NCBI GenBank assembly: GCA_018333605.1
Contig: JAGXSV010000082.1
Location: forward strand, 1 to 64,000
Reading direction: 5' to 3'
DNA: 64,000 nucleotides
Source: Hydrogenophaga sp.
GTDB lineage: Bacteria > Pseudomonadota > Gammaproteobacteria > Burkholderiales > Burkholderiaceae_C
The first letter of the stretch is position 1, and every line of letters begins with the position of its first letter. The position numbers and the translations under genes are program-made. Below the pieces are notes generated by a model that searched no databases, was not told the origin of the DNA, and worked only from the letters and a program-made list of their open reading frames with translations. Of the stretch, positions 37,966-47,938 are shown in pieces.

Positions 37966-39066
37966 ATGAGCCAACACCCCATTCAGTCTGAAGCCCTCGC
38001 GGGCCTTCGCGTGCAGATCGACTCGATCGACAAACAACTGCTCAGTCTGCTCAACCAGCGCGCCCATGTGGCCGAACAGGTGGGCGAAATCAAACGGGCC
38101 GAGGGCTCGCCGTTCTTCCGCCCGGATCGCGTGGCCCAGGTCATCGACAAGATCACCCAAGCCAACACGGGGCCACTGAAGAACGAGCACGTGGCGTCTA
38201 TCTGGCGCGAAATCATGTCGGCTTGCCTGGCCTTGGAAGCGCCCCAGCGCGTCGCGGTTTTGGGACCACAGGGTACCTTTTGCGAGCAAGCGGCCATTGA
38301 GTTTTTTGGCAGCGCAGCCAACCTGATTTACTGCGCCAACTTTGACGAAGTCTTCCATGCCACGGCCGCCGGCACGGCGCAGTACGGCGTGGTGGGCATG
38401 GAAAACTCCACCGAAGGCGTGGTGGCGCGGTCGCTCGACCTTTTCTTGCGCTCGCCGGTGCATGTGGTGGGCGAGGTGAGCCTGCTGATCCGCCACAACC
38501 TGCTGCGCCAAACCAATTCCGACGCCGGCATCGAAGTCGTCATGGCGCACCCCCAGGCCTTGGCCCAATGCCAGGGCTGGTTGAGCCAACACCTGCCGCT
38601 GGCCGAACGCCGAGCGGTGTCCAGCAATGCCGAAGGCGCACGCCTGGCCGCCACCAACCCGACCTGGGCCGCGCTGGCCAGCGAGCGCGCGGCCAGCCAG
38701 TTTGGTCTGCACATCGTGCACCACGCCATCCAGGACGAGGCCTACAACCGTACACGCTTTGCGGTGATTTGCCTGCCGCAAACCCTGGCCACGCCGCCCG
38801 CGTCGGGCAAAGACTGCACCAGCCTGGTGGTGTCGGTGCCGAACCGGCCAGGGGCCGTGCATGACTTGCTGGTGCCACTGAAAAACAATGGCGTGTCGAT
38901 GACCCGGTTCGAGTCGCGCCCCGCCAAGTCGGGACAGTGGGAATATTATTTCTACATCGACCTGGCGGGTCACCCCTCGCAGCCCCATGTGGCAGCAGCC
39001 CTTGAGGAACTCAAAGGGCTTTGTGCCTTTTACAAGGTGCTGGGCGCTTACCCGGTGAACGAATGA
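37966..39066 (+). CDS. pheA: Bifunctional chorismate mutase/prephenate dehydratase
   Basis: A 366-residue P-protein. The chorismate mutase (AroQ) domain is at about 1-85 (LRVQIDSIDKQLLSLLNQRAHVAEQVGEIK). The prephenate dehydratase domain is at about 95-275 (VAVLGPQGTFCEQAA, VVGMENSTEGVV and NRTRFAVI). A C-terminal ACT domain at about 285-360 contains the ESRP motif (RFESRPAK) used for phenylalanine feedback. It converts chorismate to phenylpyruvate. Next to tyrA and aroA, so the branch of aromatic synthesis is clustered. Confidence 0.97.
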   Translation: MSQHPIQSEALAGLRVQIDSIDKQLLSLLNQRAHVAEQVGEIKRAEGSPFFRPDRVAQVIDKITQANTGPLKNEHVASIWREIMSACLALEAPQRVAVLGPQGTFCEQAAIEFFGSAANLIYCANFDEVFHATAAGTAQYGVVGMENSTEGVVARSLDLFLRSPVHVVGEVSLLIRHNLLRQTNSDAGIEVVMAHPQALAQCQGWLSQHLPLAERRAVSSNAEGARLAATNPTWAALASERAASQFGLHIVHHAIQDEAYNRTRFAVICLPQTLATPPASGKDCTSLVVSVPNRPGAVHDLLVPLKNNGVSMTRFESRPAKSGQWEYYFYIDLAGHPSQPHVAAALEELKGLCAFYKVLGAYPVNE

Positions 39067-39161
39067 GCCGAGCTCCCGCCATCAACCCCACCGCACCGCC
39101 CCAGGCACACACCGCAGCCTGGCCTGCCGAGATGGCACTCCGGATGGAATCTTATGTTTGA
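39063..39161 (+). CDS. Possible 32-codon coupling ORF between pheA and tyrA
   Basis: An ATG overlaps the pheA stop (ATGA) and the frame ends at a TGA 8 bases inside tyrA, giving 32 residues with no recognisable family. Its position would couple translation from pheA into tyrA. It may be chance; tyrA also has its own GGA-containing ribosome-binding site. Confidence 0.25.
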   Translation: MSRAPAINPTAPPQAHTAAWPAEMALRMESYV

Positions 39162-40032
39162 ACAACTCGGCCTGATCGGTTGCGGCCTGATGGGAGGCTC
39201 GTTTGCGCTCGCGCTCAAACGCGCTGGCCTCGTAAAGCGGGTGGTGGGTTACAGCAAGTCGCCCTCCACCACCGAGCGCGCGCGCCAGATGGGCGTGATC
39301 GACGTGGAGGCGCCCTCAGCCTTGCTCGCGGTTTCCGGGGCCGATCTCGTGCTGCTGGCCGTGCCTGTCGCCGCCACTGAAGCCACGTTCAAGGCCATTC
39401 GCCACCTGGTGCGTGGCGACACGCTGGTGATGGACGTGGGATCGACCAAACGGGAGGTGATTGATGCGGCTCGTCGGGTGCTGCGCGATCAGGTGGGTGT
39501 ATTTGTGCCGGCCCACCCCATTACCGGCAAGGAACTGTCGGGCGTGGAGCACGCCGACGTCGACCTGTACACCGGTCGCCAGGTCATTCTGACGCCTATT
39601 GAGCGCACCCTAACCGCTCAACTCAACAAAGCGAAGGCCGTGTGGACCGCACTCGGTTGCCATGTCAAGGAAATGTCGCCCGAGGCGCACGACGCGGCCT
39701 ACGCAGCGGTCAGCCACCTGCCGCACATGATTGCTTTTGCCCTCATGAACGCCATTCAGGGGCAAACCCAGGGCGAGGAATTTTTGTCGCTTGCTGGCCC
39801 TGGTTTTCGGGATTTCACCCGCATCGCTGCCAGCGATCCCAGCGTCTGGCGCGACATCCTGATCTCCAACCGGGAAGAATTGCTCGCGCAGTCCAAACAT
39901 TTCCAGCGCGCCCTGGAGGCTTTCGAAGTGGCCATCGCCTCTGGCAACCCCGACGCGCTGGAAACCTTGATTGAACAAGCCAGCAGCACGCGCGCCCGTT
40001 GGCGCATGGCCGACATCAAGCCCCGAAGCTGA
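39154..40032 (+). CDS. tyrA: Prephenate dehydrogenase (TyrA)
   Basis: A 292-residue NAD-dependent dehydrogenase. The N-terminal Rossmann motif is LIGCGLMGGSFALALKRAG. Later marks are HPITGKELSGVEHADVDLYTGRQVILTP and SHLPHMIAFAL. It oxidatively decarboxylates prephenate (or arogenate) on the tyrosine route. It has no mutase or ACT domain. aroA/cmk follows after 34 bases. Confidence 0.95.
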   Translation: MFEQLGLIGCGLMGGSFALALKRAGLVKRVVGYSKSPSTTERARQMGVIDVEAPSALLAVSGADLVLLAVPVAATEATFKAIRHLVRGDTLVMDVGSTKREVIDAARRVLRDQVGVFVPAHPITGKELSGVEHADVDLYTGRQVILTPIERTLTAQLNKAKAVWTALGCHVKEMSPEAHDAAYAAVSHLPHMIAFALMNAIQGQTQGEEFLSLAGPGFRDFTRIAASDPSVWRDILISNREELLAQSKHFQRALEAFEVAIASGNPDALETLIEQASSTRARWRMADIKPRS

Positions 40033-40066
40033 GCGCGCCGGCGGCGTTGCTCCCATCTACTGAAGC

Positions 40067-42109
40067 ATGTTCTCCATCGATCACCTCGACATTCCACCGC
40101 TCGCCAGTGCGGGCGGCACGGTCCGGCTTCCGGGCTCTAAAAGCATCTCCAACCGGGTGTTGCTGCTGGCTGCGCTCAGCATGGGCCAGACCGACATTGT
40201 TGACCTGCTCGACTCCGACGACACGCAGGTGATGCTGGCCGCGCTAACCCAACTGGGATGCCGCATCGAACCCCAACCCGACGGTGCGCTGCGTGTACAC
40301 GGCCTGGGCGGTCAGTTGGCCGCGCGGGAAGCCCAACTGTTCCTGGGCAACGCCGGCACCGCCATGCGCCCCCTCACCGCCGCGCTCGCGCTGCTGGCTT
40401 CGCAGCATGGCGGCGCCTTTGAACTCAGCGGCATCGCCCGCATGCACGAGCGCCCGATTGGCGACCTGGTGGACGCACTGCGCCAACTCGGCTGCCCGGT
40501 GGAATGCCTGGGCAGCGAAGGCTACCCCCCGCTCAAGCTGGGCAACGGTGTGCCGCAAACACTGTCCCTCGACCAGCCCATCCGTGTTCGCGGTGACGTG
40601 TCCAGCCAGTTCCTGACCGCCCTGCTGCTGGCGCTCCCCCTGGTCGCTCAGCATCGCTCCATCGTCATCAACGTGGTGGGGGAACTGATCTCCCGTCCCT
40701 ACATTGAAATCACGCTGAACCTGCTGGAAAAATTCGGGGTCCACATTCAGCGGGACGGCTGGCAACGCTTCACCATCCCTGCGGGCAGCCGATATGCCTC
40801 GCCCGGCCGCATCCCGGTGGAGGGCGACGCATCGTCGGCCAGCTACTTCATTGCGCTGGGCGCCATTGCCCCGGCCGCACCGGGCACCGACGGCATCACC
40901 ATTGAAGGCGTGGGCCTGGCCTCGATCCAAGGAGACATCCGCTTCGTCGAAGCCGCCCGGCTCATGGGCGCTGACATCACCGGTGACGCCAACGCCCTGC
41001 GCGTGAGGCGCGGCGCCTGGCCCCTGAAAGCCATTGACCTCGACTGCAACCACATCCCCGACGCAGCCATGACGCTGGCTGTGATGGCGCTTTACGCCGA
41101 CGGCACCACCACACTGCGCAACATTGCCAGCTGGCGCGTGAAGGAAACCGACCGCATTGCCGCCATGGCCACCGAATGCCGAAAACTGGGCGCAACGGTT
41201 GAAGAAGGCGCCGACTTCATCCGCATCACGCCGCCCACCGCCTGGACCACCGGCAGCATCCACACCTACGACGACCACCGCGTGGCCATGTGCTTTTCGC
41301 TCGCGGCCTTCAACCCGGCCGGGCTGCCGGTGCGCATTGAAGACCCCAAGTGCGTGGGCAAAACATTTCCGGACTATTTCGAAACGCTGTTCAGCGTCTG
41401 CAAAACCGACGCAGTGCGCATTCCCGTGATTTGCGTCGACGGCCCCACCGCCTCGGGCAAAGGCACGCTGTCCGCCGAAGTGGCGGCGAAGCTGGGTTAC
41501 CACCTGCTGGACTCGGGCGCGCTGTACCGGTTGGTCGGGCTGGCGGCTGAACGCGCAGGCCTGTCCACCACCGAAGCCGCTCTGCGCGAACCCGCCCAGG
41601 CGCAGCGCCTCGGCGCACTGGCCGCCGGCATGCAAGTCCGGTTCACCGGCCAACGCACGCTGCTCAATGGCGAGGACGTGACCCCGGCGGTGCGCACCGA
41701 AGCCGCCGGCATGGCCGCGTCACGCGTCTCGGCCGTGCCCGAAGTGCGTGCGGCGCTGCTGGCCCTGCAGCACGCCTTTCGCCAGTTGCCAGGCCTGGTG
41801 GCCGACGGGCGCGACATGGGCACCGTGATTTTTCCCGATGCGCGACTGAAGGTGTACCTCACCGCCACCGCAGCACAGCGCGCCGAACGGCGGCATAAGC
41901 AATTGATTTCAAAAGGGATTGCTGCTAACATCGAAGATCTTTTAGTGGACTTGGAAGCGCGTGACTTGCGGGACTCAACCCGTGCCCACGCACCGCTCAA
42001 GCCCGCCGCAGATGCCTTGTTACTGGACAACTCTCAACTCAACGTCGAGCAATCGGTGCAACAGGTTTTGAACTGGTGGCAAGGCAAAACGGTGTTTTCA
42101 GGCAGCTGA
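40067..42109 (+). CDS. aroA-cmk: Fused EPSP synthase / cytidylate kinase
   Basis: A single 680-residue frame encodes two enzymes. Residues about 1-435 are 3-phosphoshikimate 1-carboxyvinyltransferase ([32 protein letters not shown], RIKxTDR-like [20 protein letters not shown]). Residues about 448-675 are cytidylate kinase, with P-loop GPTASGKGT at 459-467, then LDSGALYR, then [16 protein letters not shown] synthase makes the shikimate-pathway intermediate; the kinase phosphorylates CMP and dCMP. No stop or restart lies between the halves. This fusion is known in several Burkholderiales. rpsA follows, as in many bacteria where cmk precedes rpsA. Confidence 0.96.
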   Translation: MFSIDHLDIPPLASAGGTVRLPGSKSISNRVLLLAALSMGQTDIVDLLDSDDTQVMLAALTQLGCRIEPQPDGALRVHGLGGQLAAREAQLFLGNAGTAMRPLTAALALLASQHGGAFELSGIARMHERPIGDLVDALRQLGCPVECLGSEGYPPLKLGNGVPQTLSLDQPIRVRGDVSSQFLTALLLALPLVAQHRSIVINVVGELISRPYIEITLNLLEKFGVHIQRDGWQRFTIPAGSRYASPGRIPVEGDASSASYFIALGAIAPAAPGTDGITIEGVGLASIQGDIRFVEAARLMGADITGDANALRVRRGAWPLKAIDLDCNHIPDAAMTLAVMALYADGTTTLRNIASWRVKETDRIAAMATECRKLGATVEEGADFIRITPPTAWTTGSIHTYDDHRVAMCFSLAAFNPAGLPVRIEDPKCVGKTFPDYFETLFSVCKTDAVRIPVICVDGPTASGKGTLSAEVAAKLGYHLLDSGALYRLVGLAAERAGLSTTEAALREPAQAQRLGALAAGMQVRFTGQRTLLNGEDVTPAVRTEAAGMAASRVSAVPEVRAALLALQHAFRQLPGLVADGRDMGTVIFPDARLKVYLTATAAQRAERRHKQLISKGIAANIEDLLVDLEARDLRDSTRAHAPLKPAADALLLDNSQLNVEQSVQQVLNWWQGKTVFSGS

Positions 42110-42187
42110 AAGCACCACCTTGATGGCCCAGACGGCACAGCCGGGCGTTCACAGCCCGCAGGCCTTATGGTTCTTTCACTTAACCCC

Positions 42188-42204
42188 GCGGTGCTGCGCA
42201 CCGC
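42188..42204 (+). promoter_or_regulatory. Hairpin in the rpsA leader
   Basis: GCGGTGC-TGC-GCACCGC is a perfect 7-bp stem with a 3-base loop, 90 bases before rpsA in a 184-base gap. S1 is autoregulated through its leader in gammaproteobacteria, so a structured leader is plausible here; the link is inferred. Confidence 0.4.
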
Positions 42205-42293
42205 AATGTCAACGCCGCCCATCCGTCGATCTCCATGCAAACCGCCGCAAGGCTGGCTGCATCCCGACTGCTTGAGTGGTTTTAGGAAATTCA

Positions 42294-43976
42294 ATGTCTG
42301 AATCTTTTGCCGCCCTATTCGAAGAGTCCTTGAAACGCGCTGAAATGCGCTCGGGCGAAGTCATCACCGCTGAAGTCGTTCGCATCGAACACAGCCACGT
42401 GGTGGTCAACGCTGGCCTGAAGTCGGAAGCGTATGTGCCTCTGGCCGAATTCAAGAACGATCTGGGCGAACTCGAAGTCCAGGTGGGCGACTTTGTGTCG
42501 GTCGCCATCGACTCCGTGGAAAACGGCTTCGGCGACACGCTGCTGTCGCGCGACAAGGCCAAGCGCCTGGCCTCGTGGATGTCGCTGGAAAAAGCGCTCG
42601 AGTCGGGCGACTTCGTCACCGGCACGACTTCCAGTAAAGTCAAAGGTGGCCTCAAGGTCATGGTCAACGGCATCAGCGCCTTCCTGCCGGGCTCGCTGGT
42701 GGACAGCCGTCCAACCAAGGACCTGACCCCGTACGAAAACAAGACCCTGGAATTCAAGGTCATCAAGCTCGACCGCAAGCGCAACAACGTGGTGCTGAGC
42801 CGTCGCGCCGTGGTGGAAGCCTCCATGGGCGAAGAGCGCGCCAAGCTGATGGACACGCTGAAAGAAGGCGCCATCGTTCACGGCGTGGTCAAGAACATCA
42901 CCGAATACGGTGCGTTCGTGGACCTGGGCGGTATCGACGGCCTGCTGCACATCACCGACATGGCTTGGCGCCGCGTCCGTCACCCAAGCGAAGTGGTGAC
43001 GGCTGGCCAGGAAATCACCGCCAAGATCCTGAAGTTCGACACCGAGAAGCACCGCGTCTCGCTGGGTCTGAAGCAGATGGGCGACGATCCATGGATGGGC
43101 GTTGCTCGCCGCTACCCGCAAAGCACCCGCATGTTCGGCAAAATCACCAACATCGCCGACTACGGCGCATTTGTTGAGCTGGAGCCAGGCATCGAAGGTC
43201 TGGTCCACGTGTCCGAAATGGACTGGACCAACAAGAACGTGGCCCCTTCCAAGCTGGTGTCGCTGGGCGACGAAGTTGAAGTCATGGTGCTCGACATCGA
43301 CGAAGACAAGCGCCGCATTTCCCTGGGCATGAAGCAATGCCGCGCCAATCCATGGCACGAGTTTGCCGAACAGACCAAGCGTGGCGACCGGGTCAAGGGC
43401 CCGATCAAGTCGATCACCGACTTCGGCGTGTTCGTGGGTCTGGCTGCCGGTATCGACGGTTTGGTGCACCTGTCCGACCTGTCCTGGAACGAAACCGGCG
43501 AAGCCGCCGTGCGCAATTTCAAGAAGGGCCAGGAAGTGGAAGCCATCGTGCTGGCCATCGATGTGGAGCGCGAGCGTATTTCCCTGGGTATCAAGCAGCT
43601 CGACGGCGACCCATTCACCACCTTTGCTTCGGTGAATGACAAAGGTTCCGTCGTGACCGGCAAGGTCAAGACCGTGGACGCCAAGGGTGCCGAGATCGAC
43701 TTGGGTGAAGACGTGCTGGGCTATCTGCGCGCCTCTGAAATCAGCCGTGACCGCGTGGAAGACGCACGCAACGTGCTGAAAGAGGGCGACGAAGTCAGCG
43801 CCGTGGTGGTGAACATCGACCGCAAGACCCGCAACATCCAGCTGTCCATCAAAGCCAAAGACATGGCGGATCAGAACGAAGCCATGGCCTCGCTGAGCCA
43901 GCAGTCGTCCCGTGAAAACGCTGGCACCACCAGCTTGGGTGCTCTGCTGCGCGCCAAGCTCGACAGCAACAACTGA
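42294..43976 (+). CDS. rpsA: 30S ribosomal protein S1
   Basis: A 560-residue protein with six S1 RNA-binding repeats, recognisable by repeats of the kind [41 protein letters not shown] and [21 protein letters not shown]. It helps mRNAs bind the ribosome. The ATG at 42294 has AGGA upstream and starts [12 protein letters not shown], as expected. ihfB follows after an intrinsic terminator. Confidence 0.98.
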   Translation: MSESFAALFEESLKRAEMRSGEVITAEVVRIEHSHVVVNAGLKSEAYVPLAEFKNDLGELEVQVGDFVSVAIDSVENGFGDTLLSRDKAKRLASWMSLEKALESGDFVTGTTSSKVKGGLKVMVNGISAFLPGSLVDSRPTKDLTPYENKTLEFKVIKLDRKRNNVVLSRRAVVEASMGEERAKLMDTLKEGAIVHGVVKNITEYGAFVDLGGIDGLLHITDMAWRRVRHPSEVVTAGQEITAKILKFDTEKHRVSLGLKQMGDDPWMGVARRYPQSTRMFGKITNIADYGAFVELEPGIEGLVHVSEMDWTNKNVAPSKLVSLGDEVEVMVLDIDEDKRRISLGMKQCRANPWHEFAEQTKRGDRVKGPIKSITDFGVFVGLAAGIDGLVHLSDLSWNETGEAAVRNFKKGQEVEAIVLAIDVERERISLGIKQLDGDPFTTFASVNDKGSVVTGKVKTVDAKGAEIDLGEDVLGYLRASEISRDRVEDARNVLKEGDEVSAVVVNIDRKTRNIQLSIKAKDMADQNEAMASLSQQSSRENAGTTSLGALLRAKLDSNN

Positions 43977-43989
43977 ACCGACTGAATCC

Positions 43990-44016
43990 GGGTGGATGCG
44001 TCGCATCCACCCTTTT
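43990..44016 (+). terminator. Intrinsic terminator after rpsA
   Basis: GGGTGGATGC and GCATCCACCC (43990-43999 and 44003-44012) form a 10-bp stem with a 3-base loop, followed by TTTT, 13 bases after the rpsA stop. It should cut off much of the rpsA message from ihfB. Confidence 0.85.
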
Positions 44017-44050
44017 CAGTCCAACAGCCTGATCGAGCCCCCTCCCCGAC

Positions 44051-44371
44051 ATGACCCGCAGCGACCTTGTTGAAGCCTTGGCCGGCCGTTTTGGCCAACT
44101 CGCCCACCGTGATGCAGAATTCGCCGTCAAGACGATTCTCGACGCCATGGGCGACGCCCTCGTCAAGGGTCACCGGATCGAAATTCGGGGCTTTGGCAGT
44201 TTTTCTGTCAACCGCCGCGCACCGCGCATCGGCCGCAACCCACGCTCGGGAGAGAGCGTGATGATCCCGGAGAAGCGCGTGCCGCATTTCAAGCCGGGCA
44301 AAGCCCTGCGCGAACAGGTGGACGCCAAGACCGCGGAGATACTGAGACGCGAACCCCAAAAACCGGCGTGA
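44051..44371 (+). CDS. ihfB: Integration host factor subunit beta
   Basis: A 106-residue HU/IHF-family DNA-bending protein. The pattern [27 protein letters not shown] with [13 protein letters not shown] matches IHF-beta. With IHF-alpha it bends DNA at specific sites. It follows rpsA, as is conserved in proteobacteria, but behind a terminator. Ten extra C-terminal residues exceed E. coli IhfB. Confidence 0.96.
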   Translation: MTRSDLVEALAGRFGQLAHRDAEFAVKTILDAMGDALVKGHRIEIRGFGSFSVNRRAPRIGRNPRSGESVMIPEKRVPHFKPGKALREQVDAKTAEILRREPQKPA

Positions 44372-44431
44372 AGGCGACTGCACCGCGCAGCGACCTGATC
44401 GCTACAATCATGCCTCCACAAAGGGGATGAT

Positions 44432-44728
44432 TTGAAATACCTGATGTGGCTGCTCAATGCAGCCATTTTTTTTGTACTGTTCGCCTTCGCGCTGAACAAC
44501 CAGGAACCCGTCACACTGCGCCTGTTTTTCGGCGCCAGTTGGCAGGCACCGCTGGTGCTCGTCCTGCTGATGGTGCTGGTGCTCGGCGTGTTTCTGGGTG
44601 TGGCCGTCATGCTGCCCTTGTGGCTGCGGGCCAAAAAGGCACGCCGCCAGATCGCCACCGCCAGCACGGAATTTGGCGCAGAGTCGATGCTCATGTCCGG
44701 CCCGAACGACCCGCGACATGGACTATGA
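44432..44728 (+). CDS. lapA: LapA-family (DUF1049) membrane protein
   Basis: A 98-residue protein with two membrane helices (WLLNAAIFFVLFAFALNNQE and PLVLVLLMVLVLGVFLGVAVM) and a basic C-terminal segment. It pairs with LapB, which controls LPS assembly and LpxC degradation. The start is a TTG at 44432, supported by AAGGGGA at proper spacing. Its end overlaps lapB by 11 bases. Confidence 0.88.
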   Translation: MKYLMWLLNAAIFFVLFAFALNNQEPVTLRLFFGASWQAPLVLVLLMVLVLGVFLGVAVMLPLWLRAKKARRQIATASTEFGAESMLMSGPNDPRHGL

Positions 44729-45863
44729 CCTGACCTGGGCGCTGTGGGGCCTGCCTCTGGCCTTTGCCTTGGGCTGGGGCGCTTCCCGGCTGGACCTGCG
44801 CCAGTGGCGCCTGGAGAGCCGGCAAGCGCCCAAAGCCTACTTTCGGGGCCTGAACTACCTGCTGAACGAGCAACAAGACCAGGCGATCGATGCGTTCATT
44901 GAAGCGGTTCAAGGCGACCCCGACACCGCCGAACTGCATTTTGCCTTGGGCAACCTGTTTCGCCGCCGGGGCGACTACGACCGCGCCGTGCGGGTACACG
45001 AACACCTGCTGGCCCGTGCCGACCTGAGCCGCAAAGACCGCGACCGGGCCCAACACGCCCTAGCGCTGGACTTTTTGAAAGCCGGCTTGCTGGACCGCGC
45101 CGAAACCGCTCTGCACAAGCTGGAAGGCTCGGCCTTTGAAGGCGAAGCCTTGCTGGCCCTGCTGGCTATTTACGAGCGCTCACGCGACTGGACCCAAGCC
45201 AAACGCATTGCGCAGCGGCTCGAAACCGCCGAGCAAGGCAGCTTCACCACACGGCTGGCGCACTACCTGTGCGAAGAAGCTGAACAAGCGCAGCGCAGCG
45301 GCGACACCGCCTCAGCCGCACGACTGCTGGCTGAAGCCGTAGAAAAAGCACCGCAGCTGGCACGGGGATGGATGGCGCTGTCCAGCCTCAGAATCCACAC
45401 CGGCGACCCCACGGGCGCATTTGACGCGCTGGTTCAACTCAGCCAACAAGCCCCTCAAGGCATGCCGCTGGCCGCACGCGCCCTGGCCGACCTCGGTCAG
45501 CAAACCGATCGCCAAGCGCAAGCCTTGGCGCTGCTGCAGGCCTGCCATGACCGGGCACCGTCGCTGGATGTGACCGAAGCCCTGGCCAGCCTGGGCGCAG
45601 ACCCGCAAACGGCCCGCTCGCGCTACCTCAGCCACCTGGAGCGCGAACCCTCGCTGGTGATCGCCACCCAATGGCTGGCGGGCGAACCCCTCTCGGAACC
45701 CGACGCCAAAACGCGGGTACAAGCCGCACTGGAACAAGCCAGCGCCCCTCTCAAACGCTACCGCTGCGCGGCCTGCGGTTTCGAAGCCAGGCAACACTTT
45801 TGGCAGTGCCCCGGCTGCCAGGCCTGGGACAGTTACCCGGCCCGTCGCGTCGAAGAGCTTTGA
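44718..45863 (+). CDS. lapB: LPS assembly protein LapB (TPR plus rubredoxin-like domain)
   Basis: A 381-residue protein. An N-terminal membrane helix (LTWALWGLPLAFALGWGASR) is followed by about nine tetratricopeptide repeats (for example AELHFALGNLFRRRGDYDRAVRVHEHLL). The C-terminal rubredoxin-like zinc ribbon is YRCAACGFEARQHFWQCPGCQAW with four cysteines. LapB recruits FtsH to degrade LpxC and joins LPS transport. The ATG at 44718 lies inside the end of lapA. The last gene of the gyrA-lapB run. Confidence 0.94.
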   Translation: MDYDLTWALWGLPLAFALGWGASRLDLRQWRLESRQAPKAYFRGLNYLLNEQQDQAIDAFIEAVQGDPDTAELHFALGNLFRRRGDYDRAVRVHEHLLARADLSRKDRDRAQHALALDFLKAGLLDRAETALHKLEGSAFEGEALLALLAIYERSRDWTQAKRIAQRLETAEQGSFTTRLAHYLCEEAEQAQRSGDTASAARLLAEAVEKAPQLARGWMALSSLRIHTGDPTGAFDALVQLSQQAPQGMPLAARALADLGQQTDRQAQALALLQACHDRAPSLDVTEALASLGADPQTARSRYLSHLEREPSLVIATQWLAGEPLSEPDAKTRVQAALEQASAPLKRYRCAACGFEARQHFWQCPGCQAWDSYPARRVEEL

Positions 45864-46128
45864 GGTCCAGCCCCTGACGCTGGCGCACTCAGAACGGCAT
45901 GCGCCGCGACCGGAGGGGGTGGACAGCTTCCAGCTCGCCACCCAGCCGACCACGGCTCAACGACGGCTGGGGTCACGTTCACCACGGGCTGGCTGGGCCA
46001 CCAGCGCATGCGCTATCGGCTCACATTCGCCGGAGTGAGCGCATGGAGCAACCCGTGCCCGGAAAGCCGATGGCCGCAACCACCGCCATACTGGCCAAAG
46101 GCCTTGTCTGCCTGCCCCAGGAAAGTCT

Positions 46129-47424
46129 TCACATCTTCCCCGGAAGCCACATCACCAACTGTGGGAACCACCACAGCAAACACACGGCCAGCACCATGCA
46201 AAAGAAGTAGGGCAGGCATGCCCAGGCGATCCAGTTGATCTCGCGTTTGGTCATGCCTTGCAGCACAAAGAGGTTGAAGCCCACAGGCGGTGTGATCTGC
46301 GCCATTTCCACCACGATGACAACGAAGATGCCGAACCAGATCAGGTCGATGCCTGCAGCCTGCACCGTCGGGATCAACACGCCCATGGTCAGCACGATCA
46401 TGGAGATGCCGTCGAGGAAACATCCCAGCAGAATAAAGAACAGTGCCAACGCCACCAGCAAGAGCCCCGGGGACAGACCGAGCGAGCCCACCCACTCGGC
46501 CAGGTGGCGTGGCAGGCCGAGATAACCCATGGACAAGGTGAGGAACGCGGCCCCGGCCAAGATCAAGGCCATCATGCAGTACAGCCTGGTGGCGCCCAGC
46601 AGCGCATCTTTGAAGTTGTTCCAGGTCAGCGATTTCTGATAGGCCGACAACAACAACGCGCCGACCACGCCGAGCGCAGCCGCTTCGGTGGCGGTGGCAA
46701 AGCCGGTGTAGATCGAGCCGATCACGCCACCGATGAGGAACACCACCGGCATCAGTTCGCTTGAGGCGCGCAGCTTGTCCACAAAACGCATGGTGGCGTC
46801 GGCCTTCGGAACCTTGTCCGGATTCATCAGGGCCCAAATGATCAGATAGCCGCTGAAAATCCCGCCCAGCAACAGCCCCGGGATTACCCCGGCCACGAAC
46901 ATCTTGGCGATCGACACCTCGGCAGCCACGCCGTAAACGATCATGATGATGGACGGCGGGATCAAGAGACCCAGCGTGCTCGCACCACCCAGTGAACCGA
47001 TCACCCGCTCGGGCGGATAGCCACGCGCGGTCAGCTCGGGGATCGTCATCTTGCCGATGGTGGCGCAGGTGGCGGCCGAGGAACCGGACACGGCCGCAAA
47101 AATGGTGCTGCCCAGGATGTTGGTGTGCAACAGCCCGCCGGGCAAGGAATTCACCCAGGGCGCCAAGCCCTTGAACATGCTCTGAGACAGCTTGGTGCGA
47201 AACAGGATTTCGCCCATCCAGATGAAGAGCGGCAAAGCGGTCAGTGTCCAGCTGCTGCCCGATCCCCAGATGGTGACCGCCATGGCGTCGCCCGCACTGC
47301 GCGCGGAGAACAACTCCATGCCGATCCAGGCCACACCGGCCAGTGTGAGACCAATCCAGACGCCGCTGCCCAGCAAGGCAAACAGGGTCACGGCTAAAAC
47401 GACTGCGACGAACATCTCATTCAT
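46129..47424 (-). CDS. dctM: TRAP transporter large permease (DctM family)
   Basis: A 431-residue integral membrane protein with about 11-12 helices. The family block appears in GSGSSWTLTALPLFIWMGEILFRT and IFAAVSGSSAATCATIGKMTIPEL. It pumps the ligand delivered by DctP with sodium. The ATG at 47424 overlaps the end of dctQ by 8 bases. In this operon it should carry 5-oxoproline or a related pyrrolidone, by neighbourhood. Confidence 0.93.
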   Translation of the reverse strand: MNEMFVAVVLAVTLFALLGSGVWIGLTLAGVAWIGMELFSARSAGDAMAVTIWGSGSSWTLTALPLFIWMGEILFRTKLSQSMFKGLAPWVNSLPGGLLHTNILGSTIFAAVSGSSAATCATIGKMTIPELTARGYPPERVIGSLGGASTLGLLIPPSIIMIVYGVAAEVSIAKMFVAGVIPGLLLGGIFSGYLIIWALMNPDKVPKADATMRFVDKLRASSELMPVVFLIGGVIGSIYTGFATATEAAALGVVGALLLSAYQKSLTWNNFKDALLGATRLYCMMALILAGAAFLTLSMGYLGLPRHLAEWVGSLGLSPGLLLVALALFFILLGCFLDGISMIVLTMGVLIPTVQAAGIDLIWFGIFVVIVVEMAQITPPVGFNLFVLQGMTKREINWIAWACLPYFFCMVLAVCLLWWFPQLVMWLPGKM

Positions 47425-47923
47425 GACGGGTCTCCGTGCCCTCTGTGCGTTGCCGACGACCCGTAGCCTCCAGCACCCACTCGTCCACAAAGGCGATGAG
47501 CAGCACCACGGCGCCCAGGGCCATCGCCAACTGGGGAATCCAGAGGGGCGTGGCGTCATTCCCGGTGGATACGTCACCGAATTCATGCGACTGCCACACC
47601 AAGCGCAAGGCGTACCAGGCCAACAACCCCGCCAACGCCACCGCCGCCGTCAGCGACCACAGTTCCAGACCCCGACGTGCGGGCCCACTGAGCTTGCCCA
47701 GCAGCAGCGTGACGCGGATATGTTCGTTGCGCTTGAGGGTGTGCGCCATGGCCAGGAACCCCGCTGCGGCCATGGCGTAACCCGCGTAGGCGTCCGTTCC
47801 CGGGACGTGGAAGTGAAACTGTCGACCGAGCACCGACAGCAGAACCATGACCAGCACGCCGATCATGAAAACCGCTGCGCACCAGGCGCAGCCGTCATAC
47901 AAAGCATTGAGCGTGCGTCGCAT
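47417..47923 (-). CDS. dctQ: TRAP transporter small permease (DctQ family)
   Basis: A 168-residue protein with four predicted helices. DctQ features are the N-terminal helix ending in LSVLGRQF and the conserved EHIRVTLLLGKL stretch. It supports DctM in the inner membrane. It begins 15 bases after dctP and overlaps dctM. Confidence 0.9.
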   Translation of the reverse strand: MRRTLNALYDGCAWCAAVFMIGVLVMVLLSVLGRQFHFHVPGTDAYAGYAMAAAGFLAMAHTLKRNEHIRVTLLLGKLSGPARRGLELWSLTAAVALAGLLAWYALRLVWQSHEFGDVSTGNDATPLWIPQLAMALGAVVLLIAFVDEWVLEATGRRQRTEGTETRHE

Positions 47924-47938
47924 GGTGTTGTCCGTGCT

